The notes beneath the pieces were generated by a model. That model was not told the DNA's origin. It saw only the letters and a list, made by a program, of their open reading frames with translations, and did no database searches. A DNA stretch of 34,514 bases from NCBI GenBank assembly GCA_024224595.1, contig JAAENI010000644.1:1-34514 (forward strand). Reading direction: 5' to 3'. The stretch is from Hyphomicrobiales bacterium. Its GTDB lineage: Bacteria; Pseudomonadota; Alphaproteobacteria; Rhizobiales; Rhizobiaceae. Position numbers and translations under genes: made by a program. This document shows, in pieces, positions 1-11,857 of this stretch; position 1 is the stretch's first letter; each line of letters opens with the position of its first letter.

Positions 1-783
1 AAGCGTCAATATCCTGATGCTAAGGCAATTGCCACCGCAACCCGGGGTAATCACGGACAATCTCAATCTATGGCAGCAACCAGAGTCGGCTTACAGACAA
101 ATATTTATGTACCATTCGGAAATTCCAGTGAAAAAAACGCCGCCATGAGAGCGTTCGGTGCAAATCTCGTGGAATTTGGAAGTGATTTTGATGAAGCCAG
201 GCTGGAAGCAACTGCAAAAGCTGAGGCAAATGGTTGGCATTTGGTCCCCTCCTTTCATAGTGAATTAGTACGAGGTGTTGCGACTTACGCATTAGAGTTG
301 TTTTACGCCGCCCCCCACCTGGATACCGTATATGTGCCCATTGGGTGTGGTTCCGGTATTTGCGGGACAATCCTTGCCCGGGATGCATTGGGTTTAAACA
401 CCAAAATTGTCGGCATAGTTTCATCTGAGGCGCAAACGGCTAAACTGTCATTTGAGCAGGGAAAACTGATTGAAACCAACCAGGCTGCAACTTTCGCAGA
501 CGGTATGGCGGTTCGTGTACCAGTCCAAGAGGCGCTTGATATTTACAGCCACGGCGCTGAACGCATCATTTCAGTCAGTGAGCAAGAGATAGCGGATGCC
601 GTAAGAATCTATTTCAATGCCATTCACAACGTCGCTGAAGGTGCCGGCGCGGCCGCTCTTGCCGGATTGATACAAGAAAAAGATCTGATGAAAAACAAAG
701 CCGCGGGTGTCATATTATCTGGCGGCAATATTGACACGGAAAAATTTATTGATGTTTTAAAGGGCAGCGTTCCCCCACCCTAG
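1..783 (+). CDS. Threonine/serine dehydratase-like PLP enzyme, 5' end missing
   Basis: This is a fold-type II pyridoxal-phosphate enzyme of the threonine/serine ammonia-lyase group, which deaminates a hydroxy amino acid to a 2-oxo acid and ammonia. The reading frame is open from base 1, so the N-terminus with the Schiff-base lysine lies outside the window. Visible motifs are TRGNHGQS near the left edge (the usual S/T-x-GNHGQ substrate loop), a glycine-rich phosphate-binding loop GCGSGICG at about 349-372, and SGGNID near the C-terminus, typical of the family. No regulatory ACT domain follows; the protein ends soon after SGGNID, as in catabolic or short dehydratases. It is convergent with nnrS, 34 bases away. 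Exact substrate (threonine, serine, hydroxyaspartate) cannot be told from this fragment. Confidence 0.85.
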   Translation, partial: KRQYPDAKAIATATRGNHGQSQSMAATRVGLQTNIYVPFGNSSEKNAAMRAFGANLVEFGSDFDEARLEATAKAEANGWHLVPSFHSELVRGVATYALELFYAAPHLDTVYVPIGCGSGICGTILARDALGLNTKIVGIVSSEAQTAKLSFEQGKLIETNQAATFADGMAVRVPVQEALDIYSHGAERIISVSEQEIADAVRIYFNAIHNVAEGAGAAALAGLIQEKDLMKNKAAGVILSGGNIDTEKFIDVLKGSVPPP

Positions 784-817
784 AGCATGACTCACGGGCA
801 CAGGTTCCCGATCCACG

Positions 818-1999
818 TTACACTTTGCTGCGTGTTGTCAGCATAGGTGCCCATAGCGCAAAAAACAGCAAAAAGCCTGCGCTCCATAATAATCCGGAAA
901 CCATAAGTAGTTGGTTATAGTCAAACGGAAGCCAATTTGCACAAATACGCACCAAGGCAGCAAGAATTACGAGAGCAAATATTGCAATTGCACCCTTCCC
1001 CGCTTTAAGTGGTCGCCCGGCATGACCGAGACTGGCGCGGGTCATTACTGCCAACGTCATCGTCCCGACAGCACCCACGGTTAAAGCATGTAAAGCGGTG
1101 GTTTCATCGATCGCATCAGGAGCAAGTATTGACAGCGCCATCAACGCAAACCAGACCGGTATCCAGAATTGCCCTAAATGCAGAACAAATAACAAAGGCT
1201 CGGTGATCACTGACATTCCACGCCAACGTGCAATTCTGACACAACTCAATATAGCAGCCAGAACAAACAGCCAGCCGGTGACCATATTATCGGAAAACAA
1301 TATCCAGGCAATTACTGCAGATCCCGCGCCCAGCAATGCAACCTTGTCAAATAGTCCAAATGGCGCGGGCAAAGGCGTAAGTCTGTGCTGCCTCATCCAG
1401 TTCAAGGTGAAACTGGGTGTAATACGCCCCCCCACCAACATCAGAAGGACTGCAACGACGGCGAGTGCAAGACGCTCAACCCAATATGTTGAACCTTCAA
1501 TGATGTGCAGATAATGGAAAGTGATATTTGCGATTGCAAAACCAGTTACCAGCAGACATATGGGAACATTGCGATAATTGCGACCTGACAATACTTCCCG
1601 CCAAACCAAAAAGGCAAAAACCACCAAAAAAGAGCTGTCAATAATTGCAGCTCCCAGGGGTGAAAACTGCGAAAAAGAAACGGCGGTACGCCCGGCAATC
1701 CATAAGCACCACAAAGCAGCTAATGGTGTGCCCAACACCGGCAGCCGACCGGTCCAATTCGGAATGGCGGTCAACAAAAACCCGGCAAGAACTGCAGGTA
1801 TGAAACCAAATACCATTTCATGCAGATGCCAATCACGTGGCAAAAGGTGACTTGGAACTGTATAATTGAATATCAAAACCACTACCCAAATCGGCATGAC
1901 AAGTCCGGCGAATAACCCGGCACCAAGAAAAAACGGTCGAAAACCGCGTTCAAATAACGCAAGGCCAGTATATTCACGCATCTTTTGTGCTGTTGTCAT
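818..1999 (-). CDS. nnrS: NnrS family multi-spanning membrane protein
   Basis: NnrS proteins are heme- and copper-containing inner-membrane proteins linked to nitric oxide and nitrosative stress in denitrifiers and other proteobacteria; their biochemical role is not settled. The 393-residue product has about twelve hydrophobic segments and the family hallmarks: an N-terminal FERGFRPFFLGAG block, the WHLHEMVFGF motif with histidines likely to be metal ligands, the GRLPV stretch after the second helix, GGRITPSFT mid-protein, and HALTVGAVGTMTLAVMTRASLGH in the C-terminal half. The ATG start is preceded by a GAAAGGG ribosome binding site. No denitrification genes are visible nearby, so it probably acts in NO tolerance rather than as part of a local pathway. 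A palindrome about 50-70 bases upstream (2052-2071) could be its operator. Confidence 0.92.
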   Translation of the reverse strand: MTTAQKMREYTGLALFERGFRPFFLGAGLFAGLVMPIWVVVLIFNYTVPSHLLPRDWHLHEMVFGFIPAVLAGFLLTAIPNWTGRLPVLGTPLAALWCLWIAGRTAVSFSQFSPLGAAIIDSSFLVVFAFLVWREVLSGRNYRNVPICLLVTGFAIANITFHYLHIIEGSTYWVERLALAVVAVLLMLVGGRITPSFTLNWMRQHRLTPLPAPFGLFDKVALLGAGSAVIAWILFSDNMVTGWLFVLAAILSCVRIARWRGMSVITEPLLFVLHLGQFWIPVWFALMALSILAPDAIDETTALHALTVGAVGTMTLAVMTRASLGHAGRPLKAGKGAIAIFALVILAALVRICANWLPFDYNQLLMVSGLLWSAGFLLFFALWAPMLTTRSKV

Positions 2000-2051
2000 T
2001 AAAACCCTTTCTCAAAAAAGTGGCAAAACCACCCGCCAGCTATCGCCTAAT

Positions 2052-2071
2052 ATCCGATTTACAAGTCGGAT
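2052..2071. promoter_or_regulatory. Palindrome upstream of nnrS, possible operator
   Basis: ATCCGA at 2052-2057 and TCGGAT at 2066-2071 form a perfect 6-bp inverted repeat around an 8-base spacer, 53-72 bases before the nnrS start. There is no T-run on either side, so it does not look like a terminator. Position and symmetry fit a regulator site, but it does not match the FNR/NnrR consensus TTGAT-N4-ATCAA, and the factor is unknown. Confidence 0.3.
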
Positions 2072-2138
2072 TCAGCATATGAAAATAACAAAAGCCTGTT
2101 GTGATAGGTAATTTTACAGCAGAATGACTTAATCGGTA

Positions 2139-2855
2139 CTAGACGCCACCAAGTTCATGCTCAGGCAATCCATGCCGAACTATAACTTTGGAGCCAGGTT
2201 GTATTCTGGCGTATAGATCAATAACGTCTTGATTAATCATTCGAAAACACCCGCTTGAGGCGTTTTTACCGATCGAGAATGGTCGATTGGTTCCATGAAT
2301 TCGGTACATTGTGTCTTTACCATCCTTGAACAGATACATCGCTCTGGCACCCAGCGGGTTATCAATACCTGGTGGCATACCCTTTTCAAATTCCTGCAGT
2401 GACGGAGTTCTGGCAATCATCTCTTTTGGAGGTGTCCAGGTTGGCCAGTGTTGCTTGGAATTAACAACGGTATCGCCATCCCATTCAAAGCCCTCCCGCC
2501 CAACAGCAATGCCATAACGAACGGCACGTCGATTTCCCTTTACAAAATACAGAAATGGACCTGTCGTATCGATAACAATTGAACCGGGTTTTTCACGACC
2601 ATAAAACTTGACTTCCTGGCGCAAGTATCGTTCACGCATCTTGGTGTAGTCAAATGCCGGGAGAACGATCTCATCATCTTTTTGGGAAGCATAGGCAACC
2701 GGGTAATTAATTTGCTCCGGTGCACTTCGCACATCATCGGCAGATAACTCGTAAATTGATCCACTGCTGGTACAACCTGTCACCAACAATGCCGCCGCAA
2801 CGAGCAACAACGCCCTATGGACGAATTTCGATCTGATACTTGACGAAAAAAACAT
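2139..2855 (-). CDS. L,D-transpeptidase (YkuD domain), predicted lipoprotein
   Basis: L,D-transpeptidases use a catalytic cysteine to make 3-3 crosslinks in peptidoglycan or to attach proteins to it, in the periplasm. The product begins with a hydrophobic signal segment ending in a lipobox, LVTG followed by Cys (about residue 28), so it is probably lipid-anchored. The YkuD domain runs from about the PGSIVIDTTG stretch to the C-terminus and contains HGTNRPFSIGKNASSGCFRM, with the conserved His-Gly and the catalytic SGC. The ATG at 2855 is chosen because the signal peptide begins there; an in-frame TTG at 2873 would add six residues. The gene stands alone between the rpoC terminator and nnrS, where many alphaproteobacteria have the str operon. 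Its specific role among LDT paralogues is unknown. Confidence 0.9.
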   Translation of the reverse strand: MFFSSSIRSKFVHRALLLVAAALLVTGCTSSGSIYELSADDVRSAPEQINYPVAYASQKDDEIVLPAFDYTKMRERYLRQEVKFYGREKPGSIVIDTTGPFLYFVKGNRRAVRYGIAVGREGFEWDGDTVVNSKQHWPTWTPPKEMIARTPSLQEFEKGMPPGIDNPLGARAMYLFKDGKDTMYRIHGTNRPFSIGKNASSGCFRMINQDVIDLYARIQPGSKVIVRHGLPEHELGGV

Positions 2856-3050
2856 AACAATACTTTCATTCAAATACTCAGGATTACTTCCGCTACCTAT
2901 CCTGAATTTTTCAATTTCGTGTCTATCACGTATGATCCATCCGGTGCCAAACGCATCATACCATGATTTTTTACAGGCAAATAATCAAACATAAATCAAA
3001 TATATAGACATCCTCTTGGCTACAATATGACAGCTTTGGTTAAAATTCAA

Positions 3051-3086
3051 CAAAAACGCCGTGAAACAACTAAATGGTTCACGGCG
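3051..3086 (-). terminator. Intrinsic terminator of the rpoBC operon
   Basis: On the minus strand a perfect 9-bp stem (CGCCGTGAA at 3086-3078 pairing with TTCACGGCG at 3065-3057) with a 12-base loop is followed at once by TTTTTG. It lies 35-70 bases after the rpoC stop codon, so it should end the secE-to-rpoC transcription unit. Confidence 0.85.
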
Positions 3087-3120
3087 TCAGTAATAATCGT
3101 ATTGAGAATGAGTTCGCAAA

Positions 3121-6100
3121 TTACTCCGCGGGTTCACCTTCTTCGCTCAAGTCCGCGAGGATTGCATTGGCTTTTGCCTGTTCTTCCTGCTGACGTGCCT
3201 CAATGATCAGATTGTCACGCTTGTTGGCCAATTTGCGTACTTTGCTCATCGCGCCACCTGTTCCCGCAGGAATAAGGCGTCCAACGATTACATTTTCTTT
3301 CAGTCCTTCAAGGGTATCCGACTTGCCGGCAACCGCCGCTTCAGTCAGCACTCGGGTTGTTTCCTGGAATGAGGCCGCGGAAATAAATGAACGGGTCTGC
3401 AAGCTGGCTTTAGTAATACCCAGCAATACAGGATTGCCTGAAGCCGGCTCTTTGCCTTCTTCAAGAAGTTTTTCGTTCAAAATATCCATTTCTATGCGAT
3501 CCACTGTCTCTCCTGAGATGAGTCCCGAATCACCAGCATTGGTAATCTCAACCTTCTGCAGCATCTGACGTACAATGACCTCGATATGCTTGTCGTTGAT
3601 GATCACGCCCTGTAACCGATAGACTTCCTGAACTTCATCAATCAGGTATGATGCAAGTGCTTCAACCCCCTTAATTGCCAAAATATCGTGTGGTGCAGGA
3701 TTACCATCGATGATGTAATCACCTTTCTCAATCGGATCGCCATCCTGCAGATGAAAGGGTCTGCCCTTTGAAATCAGATAATCAGCCGGTTCCACCGTCT
3801 CATCATTGGGTTCAATGGAGATGCGGCGTTTGTTCTTATAATCACGACCAAACCTGATGGTGCCATCAATCTCAGCGATCACCGCATGATCTTTTGGCCG
3901 GCGCGCTTCAAACAATTCTGCCACACGAGGAAGACCGCCGGTAATATCCTTGGTTTTTGCACTATCCATTGGGATACGGGCAAGAACATCGCCTGCGGAT
4001 ATTTCTGAACCCGGTTCAACCGACAAAATTGCATCGACAGACAGAACAAACCTTGCATCACCACCACGATCAAGCTTGATGACTTCACCATTCTTGTCCT
4101 TAATAGCAATCGCAGGCCTGAGATCAGCGCCACGAGGGTTAGTTCTCCAGTCAACAACTACACGTTTGGTAATACCGGTCGATTCATCAGCATTTTCAGA
4201 TACTGAAATGCCATCAACCACATCTTCAAACTCAACGATACCACTGACTTCGGTCAGAATTGGACGCGTATACGGATCCCATTCTGACAAACGCTGACTT
4301 TGTTTGACACTGTCTCCGTCATCAACGTGCATACGCGAACCATAGGTCACACGATGAGATGCCAGTTCATTACCTTTATTATCTTCAATGATGATTGCCA
4401 TATTTCGACCCATAGCAATCATTCGTCCGCCTGAATCGCGAACCATGTTACGGTTACGAACTTTGACGGTACCTTCAAATGAGGCTTCGGTGAATGAAGA
4501 ATCTACCACCTGTGCGGTACCACCAATATGGAAAGTACGCATGGTCAATTGTGTGCCAGGTTCACCAATTGACTGAGCTGCAATCACACCGACGGCTTCG
4601 CCCATATTAACAGGTGTGCCGCGGGCCAGATCACGACCGTAACATTTGGCACATATACCATTTTGAGTTTCACAGGTCAGAGCAGAACGGATCAGTACAT
4701 TCTTAACTTCAGCATCTTCAACAATGTCAACATCGCGCTCATCAAATGTTGTGCCTTTATCAATCAGCACTTCACCGGTTTCAGGGTGCAATACATCCTC
4801 AGCCGCTGTGCGACCCAATATGCGTAACCCAAGAGTAGCGACGACCTGACCGGCATCGACAACGGCCTGCATTGTAAGGCCTGTTTCAGATCCACAATCC
4901 AGTTCATTAACGATGCAGTCTTGGGCCACATCAACAAGACGGCGGGTAAGATAACCCGAATTTGCTGTTTTCAACGCCGTATCAGCAAGTCCTTTGCGGG
5001 CTCCGTGTGTAGAGTTGAAATACTCGAGAACGGTCAAACCTTCCTTGAAGTTGGAAATGATCGGGCTCTCGATGATTTCGCCGGAAGGCTTTGCCATAAG
5101 GCCGCGCATCCCCGCCAGCTGTTTCATCTGAGTGGGAGAACCACGTGCGCCGGAATGAGACATCATATAGATCGAATTCATCTGCTCCTGACGCCCTGAT
5201 TCCTCGTTGAACTCTACCGATTTAATACGGCCCATCATTTCATCAGCGACTTTATCACCACATTTTGCCCAGGCATCGACAACTTTGTTGTATTTTTCGC
5301 CTTGCGTAATGAGGCCATCATTATATTGCTGCTCATATTCTTTGGTCAAAGCCTGAGTATCCGCGACCAGGCCTGCTTTGGTGTCTGGAATAACCATGTC
5401 ATCCTTACCAAATGATATGCCTGCATGACATGCATGGGCAAACCCAAGCTGCATGATACGATCACAAAATATCACAGTGTCTTTCTGACCGGAATGACGA
5501 TAGACCGTATCAATCATCTTGGAGATGTTTTTCTTGGTCATTTCCATGTTACAAATATCAAATGGCAGATTTGCATTTTTCGGCAAAAGCTCACCCATGA
5601 TCATGCGACCTGGAGTAGTTTCATAAATATTGGAAACCGGATTGCCTTCATCGTCAACGGTTTTGAAACGACCTCTGATTTTGGTATGTAGTGTTACTAC
5701 ACCTGTATCGATGGCATGATGCAATTCACCCATATCACCGAACACCATTCCTTCACCCGGTTCTTTGTCTGCGACAATTGACAGATAGAACAAACCAAGC
5801 ACCATATCCTGTGAGGGCACAATAATCGGCTGACCATTTGCAGGATGCAGTATATTGTTGGTAGACATCATCAACACGCGTGCTTCAAGCTGGGCTTCCA
5901 ACGAAAGTGGCACATGAACCGCCATCTGATCCCCATCAAAGTCAGCGTTGAATGCCGAACAAACAAGTGGATGAAGCTGAATAGCTTTACCCTCAATCAG
6001 AACCGGTTCAAATGCTTGAATACCAAGGCGGTGCAGTGTCGGTGCACGGTTTAGTAATATCGGATGTTCACGAATTACCTCATCAAGGATATCCCAGACC

Positions 6101-7326
6101 TCAGGCCGCTCTTTTTCGACCAGCTTCTTCGCCTGTTTTACAGTTGATGAAAACCCCTTTGCATCGAGTCGCGAATAAATAAACGGCTTGAACAGCTCCA
6201 GTGCCATTTTCTTGGGCAACCCGCATTGGTGCAGCATTAACTCTGGACCAGTCACAATAACCGAACGACCAGAATAATCGACACGCTTACCAAGCAGGTT
6301 TTGACGGAAACGACCCTGTTTGCCTTTTAGCATATCCGACATCGATTTCAGAGGACGTTTGTTGGCACCGGTAATGGTGCGTCCACGACGGCCATTATCA
6401 AACAAAGCGTCAACCGACTCCTGAAGCATCCGTTTTTCGTTACGGATAATGATATCAGGAGCACGCAGTTCCATTAACCGTTTCAACCGGTTGTTACGGT
6501 TGATTACGCGACGATAGAGATCATTCAGATCGGAAGTGGCAAAGCGGCCGCCATCGAGCGGCACCAGAGGACGAAGATCAGGAGGAATAACCGGAATGGT
6601 TTTCATGATCATCCATTCAGGCCTGTTACCGGATTCGATGAATGCTTCAACAACCTTAAGGCGCTTGGTAATTTTTTTTGATTTCAACTCGGAACTGGTT
6701 TCTGCCAGATCTGTACGCAATTGCACCGCAATCTGCTCAAGATCCAGACTGGACAGAATTTCATGTATTGCCTCTGCACCTATCATGGCAGTGAATGTAT
6801 CTTCACCATATTCTTCTACGGCGTGCATATATTCTTCTTCGCTAAGCAATTGAAATTCGCTCAACGCAGTTAACCCGGGTTCGGTTACGACAAAATTCTC
6901 AAAGTATAATATGCGCTCCAGGTCCTTCAACATCATATCCAGCAGCAATCCAATACGGCTTGGTAACGATTTTAGAAACCAGATATGAGCAACTGGTGCA
7001 GCCAGATCAATGTGTCCCATACGTTCACGTCTGACCCGTGAAAGCGTGACCTCAACACCACATTTCTCACAGATAATACCTTTATATTTCATACGCTTGT
7101 ACTTGCCGCAAAGACATTCATAGTCTTTAACAGGGCCAAAAATACGAGCACAAAACAAACCATCCCGCTCCGGTTTAAACGTGCGATAATTGATGGTTTC
7201 CGGTTTCTTGATTTCACCAAACGACCAGGAAAGAATTTTCTCGGGCGCAGCAATTGTGATTCTGATCGAATCAAAGTTTTGCGTCTGCGATGGATTGTTA
7301 AAGATATTCATGATCTCTTGGTTCAT
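3121..7326 (-). CDS. rpoC: DNA-directed RNA polymerase subunit beta'
   Basis: This is the beta' subunit of RNA polymerase, which carries the catalytic magnesium and part of the DNA clamp. The 1401-residue length is normal for alphaproteobacteria. The N-terminal zinc site is seen as CLCGKY...CEKCG at about residues 71-89, the absolutely conserved active-site loop NADFDGDQM at about 458-466, and the second zinc site with cysteines near 811 and in [11 protein letters not shown] at about 883-893. The trigger-loop/bridge-helix region ([19 protein letters not shown]) is intact. The ATG is preceded by AAGGAG at good spacing. It follows rpoB after a 154-base spacer that contains two hairpins, and is followed by an intrinsic terminator instead of rpsL, so it is the last gene of the unit. 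Confidence 0.99.
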   Translation of the reverse strand: MNQEIMNIFNNPSQTQNFDSIRITIAAPEKILSWSFGEIKKPETINYRTFKPERDGLFCARIFGPVKDYECLCGKYKRMKYKGIICEKCGVEVTLSRVRRERMGHIDLAAPVAHIWFLKSLPSRIGLLLDMMLKDLERILYFENFVVTEPGLTALSEFQLLSEEEYMHAVEEYGEDTFTAMIGAEAIHEILSSLDLEQIAVQLRTDLAETSSELKSKKITKRLKVVEAFIESGNRPEWMIMKTIPVIPPDLRPLVPLDGGRFATSDLNDLYRRVINRNNRLKRLMELRAPDIIIRNEKRMLQESVDALFDNGRRGRTITGANKRPLKSMSDMLKGKQGRFRQNLLGKRVDYSGRSVIVTGPELMLHQCGLPKKMALELFKPFIYSRLDAKGFSSTVKQAKKLVEKERPEVWDILDEVIREHPILLNRAPTLHRLGIQAFEPVLIEGKAIQLHPLVCSAFNADFDGDQMAVHVPLSLEAQLEARVLMMSTNNILHPANGQPIIVPSQDMVLGLFYLSIVADKEPGEGMVFGDMGELHHAIDTGVVTLHTKIRGRFKTVDDEGNPVSNIYETTPGRMIMGELLPKNANLPFDICNMEMTKKNISKMIDTVYRHSGQKDTVIFCDRIMQLGFAHACHAGISFGKDDMVIPDTKAGLVADTQALTKEYEQQYNDGLITQGEKYNKVVDAWAKCGDKVADEMMGRIKSVEFNEESGRQEQMNSIYMMSHSGARGSPTQMKQLAGMRGLMAKPSGEIIESPIISNFKEGLTVLEYFNSTHGARKGLADTALKTANSGYLTRRLVDVAQDCIVNELDCGSETGLTMQAVVDAGQVVATLGLRILGRTAAEDVLHPETGEVLIDKGTTFDERDVDIVEDAEVKNVLIRSALTCETQNGICAKCYGRDLARGTPVNMGEAVGVIAAQSIGEPGTQLTMRTFHIGGTAQVVDSSFTEASFEGTVKVRNRNMVRDSGGRMIAMGRNMAIIIEDNKGNELASHRVTYGSRMHVDDGDSVKQSQRLSEWDPYTRPILTEVSGIVEFEDVVDGISVSENADESTGITKRVVVDWRTNPRGADLRPAIAIKDKNGEVIKLDRGGDARFVLSVDAILSVEPGSEISAGDVLARIPMDSAKTKDITGGLPRVAELFEARRPKDHAVIAEIDGTIRFGRDYKNKRRISIEPNDETVEPADYLISKGRPFHLQDGDPIEKGDYIIDGNPAPHDILAIKGVEALASYLIDEVQEVYRLQGVIINDKHIEVIVRQMLQKVEITNAGDSGLISGETVDRIEMDILNEKLLEEGKEPASGNPVLLGITKASLQTRSFISAASFQETTRVLTEAAVAGKSDTLEGLKENVIVGRLIPAGTGGAMSKVRKLANKRDNLIIEARQQEEQAKANAILADLSEEGEPAE

Positions 7327-7361
7327 GCTTTTGCTCCTTGGGCGATTTGCCCTGGTAGAGA

Positions 7362-7399
7362 AGCGGGATTATTTTCCATTCCCTCGAAAATGATCCGCT
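7362..7399 (-). promoter_or_regulatory. Long imperfect hairpin in the rpoB-rpoC spacer
   Basis: AGCGG...ATTTTC at 7362-7375 and GAAAATGATCCGCT at 7386-7399 are complementary apart from one bulge and one mismatch, giving an imperfect stem of about 13 bp just upstream of the rpoC ribosome binding site. No T-tract follows, so it is more likely a folded mRNA segment affecting processing or rpoC translation than a terminator. Confidence 0.45.
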
Positions 7400-7453
7400 A
7401 ATTTAGAATTGTACTTTTCAGGCACTAATCAAACTTTGTGGCAACTATGCATC

Positions 7454-7473
7454 GCCGGGGTTCTCACCCCGGC
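7454..7473 (-). promoter_or_regulatory. Strong GAGA-tetraloop hairpin after the rpoB stop
   Basis: In the mRNA sense, GCCGGGGT and ACCCCGGC form a perfect GC-rich 8-bp stem closed by GAGA, a stable GNRA-type tetraloop. It begins 7 bases after the rpoB stop codon. There is no U-tract after it in the direction of transcription, so it is probably an mRNA stability or processing element between rpoB and rpoC. Confidence 0.65.
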
Positions 7474-7480
7474 AAAAAGT

Positions 7481-10400
7481 TCACTCTGCTGCGTTCGGCA
7501 ATATGTTTCCATCTTCATCGATGTCATCAATATAATTGTCCTTGGAATTTTCAAGTTCAACATTGAGACCAAGAGAACGCATCTCCTTGATCAGAACATT
7601 GAAACTTTCCGGAATGCCGGCTTCAAAGGTGTCATCACCGCGAACAATCGCCTCATAGACTTTTGTTCGACCCGCTACATCATCCGATTTCACGGTCAAC
7701 ATTTCCTGAAGGGTATAGGCAGCACCGTATGCTTCAAGCGCCCAGACTTCCATTTCACCAAAACGCTGCCCGCCAAATTGAGCCTTACCACCCAACGGCT
7801 GCTGGGTAACCAGCGAGTACGGTCCAATAGAACGCGCGTGAATTTTGTCGTCAACAAGGTGATGAAGTTTGAGCATGTAAATATACCCCATTGTCACCTG
7901 TCGGTCGAACGCTTCACCTGTACGACCATCATACAACGTTGACTGGCCCGAAGGATCAAGCCCCGCATCCTTCAACATATCAACAATATCAGCCTCATGC
8001 GCACCATCAAATACCGGTGTTGCAATGGAAACACCACGGGTCAGTTGATCGGCCAGACGAATGACAGATTCATCGTCATAGTTCTTGACTGGCTCATTGC
8101 GATCATTGTCACCATAAATTTTTTCCAGAGTGGAACGAAGAGGATTGATATCACCCTGTTTCTGATACACATCAAGCAAATCACCAATTTTACGCCCCAT
8201 ACCAGCACAAGCCCAGCCCAGATGTGTTTCGAGAATCTGCCCCACATTCATACGGCTTGGAACGCCAAGCGGATTAAGCACGATATCTGCATGAGTGCCA
8301 TCTTCAAGAAAAGGCATATCTTCAACGGGGAGAATACGCGAAACCACACCTTTGTTACCATGACGCCCGGCCATTTTATCGCCGGGTTGCAATTTACGCT
8401 TGATAGCAACAAAAACTTTTACCATTTTCATCACACCCGGCAGCAACTCGTCACCGCGTTGAATTTTCTCAACCTTGTCCATGAACAATGCTTCAAGTTG
8501 AGATTTCGATTCATCATACTGATTGCGAAGTGCTTCAATCTTTCCCTGAAGTTGTTCGTCGCTAACCGCGAACATCCACCACTGGGAGCGAGGATGATAA
8601 CTCATTTCCTCATCGCTAATCTTGTCGTTCTTATTGAAGCCCTTTGGACCGGCAACTGCTTCGTTGCCTCTCAACATATCAGCCAGACGGCCATAAACGT
8701 TACGATCAAGGATTGACTGTTCATCATCACGGTCTTTTGCCAAAGCCTCGATTTCTTCGCGCTCAATGGCCATTGCCCGCTCATCTTTGTCGATACCATG
8801 ACGGTTAAATACACGTACTTCGACAACCGTGCCAAATCCACCAGGATGCATGCGCATTGATGTATCACGCACATCAGAAGCTTTTTCGCCGAAGATTGCG
8901 CGAAGCAACTTCTCTTCCGGCGTCATCGGGCTTTCCCCTTTTGGGGTGATTTTGCCAACCAGAATATCAGTAGGCCCCACCTCTGCGCCGATATAAACGA
9001 TCCCGGCTTCATCAAGGTTTTTCATTGCCTCTTCAGAAACGTTGGGAATATCACGAGTGATTTCCTCCGGTCCAAGCTTGGTATCACGCGCCATGACTTC
9101 AAATTCTTCAATATGAATTGAAGTAAAGACATCGTCACTTACAATACGTTCGGACAGCAGGATGGAATCTTCGTAATTGTAACCATTCCACGGCATAAAC
9201 GCGACAAGCACGTTACGACCCAGTGCCAAATCACCCAAATCAGTCGAAGGACCATCGGCGATAATATCACCCTTGGTAATTCGGTCACCAACGGTCACCA
9301 ATGGACGCTGATTGATGCAGGTTGACTGATTAGAACGCTGGAATTTTTGCAGGCGGTAAATATCAACTCCGGATTTCGCCGGATCAAGATCCTCAGTGGC
9401 ACGAATAACAATACGTGTCGCATCGACCTGGTCAATAACGCCTGTACGTTTGGCAACAATAGCGGCACCTGAATCGCGCGCAACAATTGCCTCCATACCG
9501 GTTCCAACAAATGGCGCTTCCGCATGAACCAAAGGCACGGCTTGACGCTGCATGTTAGAACCCATTAGCGCACGGTTGGCATCATCATTTTCAAGAAAAG
9601 GAATGAGTGCTGCGGCAACCGATACCAACTGCTTGGGTGACACATCCATCAATTCGACATTTTCGCGCGGCACCATCATTACATCGCCTGCATGGCGACA
9701 GGTGACAAACTCATTGGCGAATCCACCTTTGTCATCCATGTCAGCATTAGCCTGAGCGACATGGTAACGCGCTTCTTCCATAGCGGATAGATAAACTACC
9801 TCATCGGTAACTTTACCTTTGGCAATTTTTCGATATGGACTTTCAATGAAGCCGTATTTATTAACCCGAGCAAATGTAGCCAATGAATTAATCAGACCGA
9901 TATTGGGTCCCTCAGGAGTCTCAATCGGGCATATACGTCCATAATGGGTAGGGTGAACATCACGAACCTCAAATCCAGCCCTCTCACGGGTTAATCCGCC
10001 AGGCCCCAATGCAGACAATCGTCTTTTATGGGTAATTTCGGACAGCGGATTTGTCTGGTCCATGAATTGTGACAATTGTGAAGAACCAAAAAACTCTCGC
10101 ACCGCGGCTGCAGCTGGCTTGGCGTTTATCAGGTCTTGCGGCATTACGGTATCGACTTCGATAGAAGACATACGTTCTTTGATCGCACGTTCCATGCGTA
10201 GCAGACCAATTCGGTATTGATTTTCCATCAATTCACCAACAGAACGAACCCGTCTATTGCCGAGATTGTCAATATCATCAATTTCACCATGGCCATCACG
10301 CAAACCAACCAGCGTTTTAACCACTTCAAGAATATCTTCCTTACGCAATACGCGCACAGTATCTTCTGCATCAAGTTGCAGACGAATATTCATTTTAACC

Positions 10401-11635
10401 CGACCAACAGCCGACAAATCATAACGTTCAGAATCAAAGAACAATGAAGTAAACATTGCCTCAGCAGATTCCATTGTCGGCGGCTCACCAGGGCGCATTA
10501 CACGATAAATATCAAATAATGCATCCTGACGGTTCTGATTTTTATCAACCGACAGGGTGTTTCGAATATAGCCGCCAATATTGATGTGATCGATATTGAG
10601 TACGGGAAGTTTTTTGATTTTAGCTTCATCAAGAATTTCAATGGTTTTCTCGTCAAGCTCGTCGCCGGCTTCCATATAGATCTCACCGTTGGACATATTG
10701 ACGATATCTTCCGCCACATACATGCCATAGACCTGATCATCAGATACCTTGAGGTCTTTAAGTCCATTTTCTTTCAACTGACGGATGGTACGAGCAGTGA
10801 TTTTCTTGCCTGATTCGACGACGACTTCACCAGTTTTGGCATCGACCATATCGAATTCAGCTTTTGATCCTTTCAGGCTTTCACCGTCAAAAGGTACTTT
10901 CCAACCATCTTTCAACCGGGAAATATTCTTTGATGCGTAAAATGTCGAAAGAATTTCCTCCGAATCGAGCCCCAGGGCCATCAACAGAGAAGTCACCGGA
11001 ATTTTACGACGGCGGTCAATACGGGTATGCACAACATCTTTTGCATCAAATTCGATATCAAGCCAGCTACCACGGTATGGGATAACGCGGGCGGCAAACA
11101 ACAATTTACCTGATGAATGAGATTTACCCTTATCATGGTCAAAGAATACGCCAGGAGAGCGATGCATTTGTGATACGATCACGCGCTCTGTACCATTGAT
11201 GACAAAAGTACCATTACCAGTCATCAAAGGCATATCGCCCATGAACACTTCCTGTTCCTTGATATCGCGCACCGACTTGGCGCCGGTTTCCTCATCGATA
11301 TCAAAGACAATAAGCCGCAGGGTCACTTTTAAGGGCGTAGAAAAAGTCATGTCGCGCTGGCGACATTCTTCAGTGTCATATTTGGATGGCTCAAAGTCGT
11401 AACGCACGAATTCCAGCATTGATGATCCGGTGAAATCAGAAATGGGGAATACGGACCTGAATACCGCTTCCAGCCCCTGGTCTTCACGACCACCTTCTGG
11501 TTCATCGACCATCAAGAATTGGTCATAGGATGCTTTTTGAACCTCAATCAAGTTCGGCATTTCTGCCACTTCAGTAATATTTCCAAAGAATTTTCTGACC
11601 CTTTTACGGCCATTAAATACGTGTTTCTGAGCCAT
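7481..11635 (-). CDS. rpoB: DNA-directed RNA polymerase subunit beta
   Basis: This is the beta subunit of RNA polymerase, which forms the active-site cleft with beta' and holds the rifampicin pocket. Length is 1384 residues, usual for alphaproteobacteria. The rifampicin region at about residues 515-548 reads with [23 protein letters not shown] and shows the wild-type Asp, His and Ser at the positions most often changed in resistant mutants, so sensitivity at the target level is expected. [20 protein letters not shown], the [15 protein letters not shown] block and the C-terminal anchor [25 protein letters not shown] are all present. The start ATG follows AGGAG at normal spacing. It lies 298 bases after rplL; that spacer holds competing hairpins that may set the L7/L12 to polymerase ratio. 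Confidence 0.99.
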   Translation of the reverse strand: MAQKHVFNGRKRVRKFFGNITEVAEMPNLIEVQKASYDQFLMVDEPEGGREDQGLEAVFRSVFPISDFTGSSMLEFVRYDFEPSKYDTEECRQRDMTFSTPLKVTLRLIVFDIDEETGAKSVRDIKEQEVFMGDMPLMTGNGTFVINGTERVIVSQMHRSPGVFFDHDKGKSHSSGKLLFAARVIPYRGSWLDIEFDAKDVVHTRIDRRRKIPVTSLLMALGLDSEEILSTFYASKNISRLKDGWKVPFDGESLKGSKAEFDMVDAKTGEVVVESGKKITARTIRQLKENGLKDLKVSDDQVYGMYVAEDIVNMSNGEIYMEAGDELDEKTIEILDEAKIKKLPVLNIDHINIGGYIRNTLSVDKNQNRQDALFDIYRVMRPGEPPTMESAEAMFTSLFFDSERYDLSAVGRVKMNIRLQLDAEDTVRVLRKEDILEVVKTLVGLRDGHGEIDDIDNLGNRRVRSVGELMENQYRIGLLRMERAIKERMSSIEVDTVMPQDLINAKPAAAAVREFFGSSQLSQFMDQTNPLSEITHKRRLSALGPGGLTRERAGFEVRDVHPTHYGRICPIETPEGPNIGLINSLATFARVNKYGFIESPYRKIAKGKVTDEVVYLSAMEEARYHVAQANADMDDKGGFANEFVTCRHAGDVMMVPRENVELMDVSPKQLVSVAAALIPFLENDDANRALMGSNMQRQAVPLVHAEAPFVGTGMEAIVARDSGAAIVAKRTGVIDQVDATRIVIRATEDLDPAKSGVDIYRLQKFQRSNQSTCINQRPLVTVGDRITKGDIIADGPSTDLGDLALGRNVLVAFMPWNGYNYEDSILLSERIVSDDVFTSIHIEEFEVMARDTKLGPEEITRDIPNVSEEAMKNLDEAGIVYIGAEVGPTDILVGKITPKGESPMTPEEKLLRAIFGEKASDVRDTSMRMHPGGFGTVVEVRVFNRHGIDKDERAMAIEREEIEALAKDRDDEQSILDRNVYGRLADMLRGNEAVAGPKGFNKNDKISDEEMSYHPRSQWWMFAVSDEQLQGKIEALRNQYDESKSQLEALFMDKVEKIQRGDELLPGVMKMVKVFVAIKRKLQPGDKMAGRHGNKGVVSRILPVEDMPFLEDGTHADIVLNPLGVPSRMNVGQILETHLGWACAGMGRKIGDLLDVYQKQGDINPLRSTLEKIYGDNDRNEPVKNYDDESVIRLADQLTRGVSIATPVFDGAHEADIVDMLKDAGLDPSGQSTLYDGRTGEAFDRQVTMGYIYMLKLHHLVDDKIHARSIGPYSLVTQQPLGGKAQFGGQRFGEMEVWALEAYGAAYTLQEMLTVKSDDVAGRTKVYEAIVRGDDTFEAGIPESFNVLIKEMRSLGLNVELENSKDNYIDDIDEDGNILPNAAE

Positions 11636-11857
11636 TTTTGCTCCTCATGGCGATACGATGTTTCAGATGGAAAATTTACCGGTCATTAACAGCCCATCCT
11701 ATCGGCTGTCGAAACACCAGAATATTAGTCCAGCTAGAATTTTACTGTTTTGGCCGAACGGCCTGTGGGCGATACTACACAACATGGATCTCAGCCTGTA
11801 TGTTCTGCATTCAACCCAGCAACATCGACTGAACGAACCAGACTTTTGATCAACAAA

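Noticed and set aside
7409-8716. Long plus-strand open frames inside rpoB
   Set aside because: They are antisense shadows of a highly conserved gene and have no recognisable protein features.
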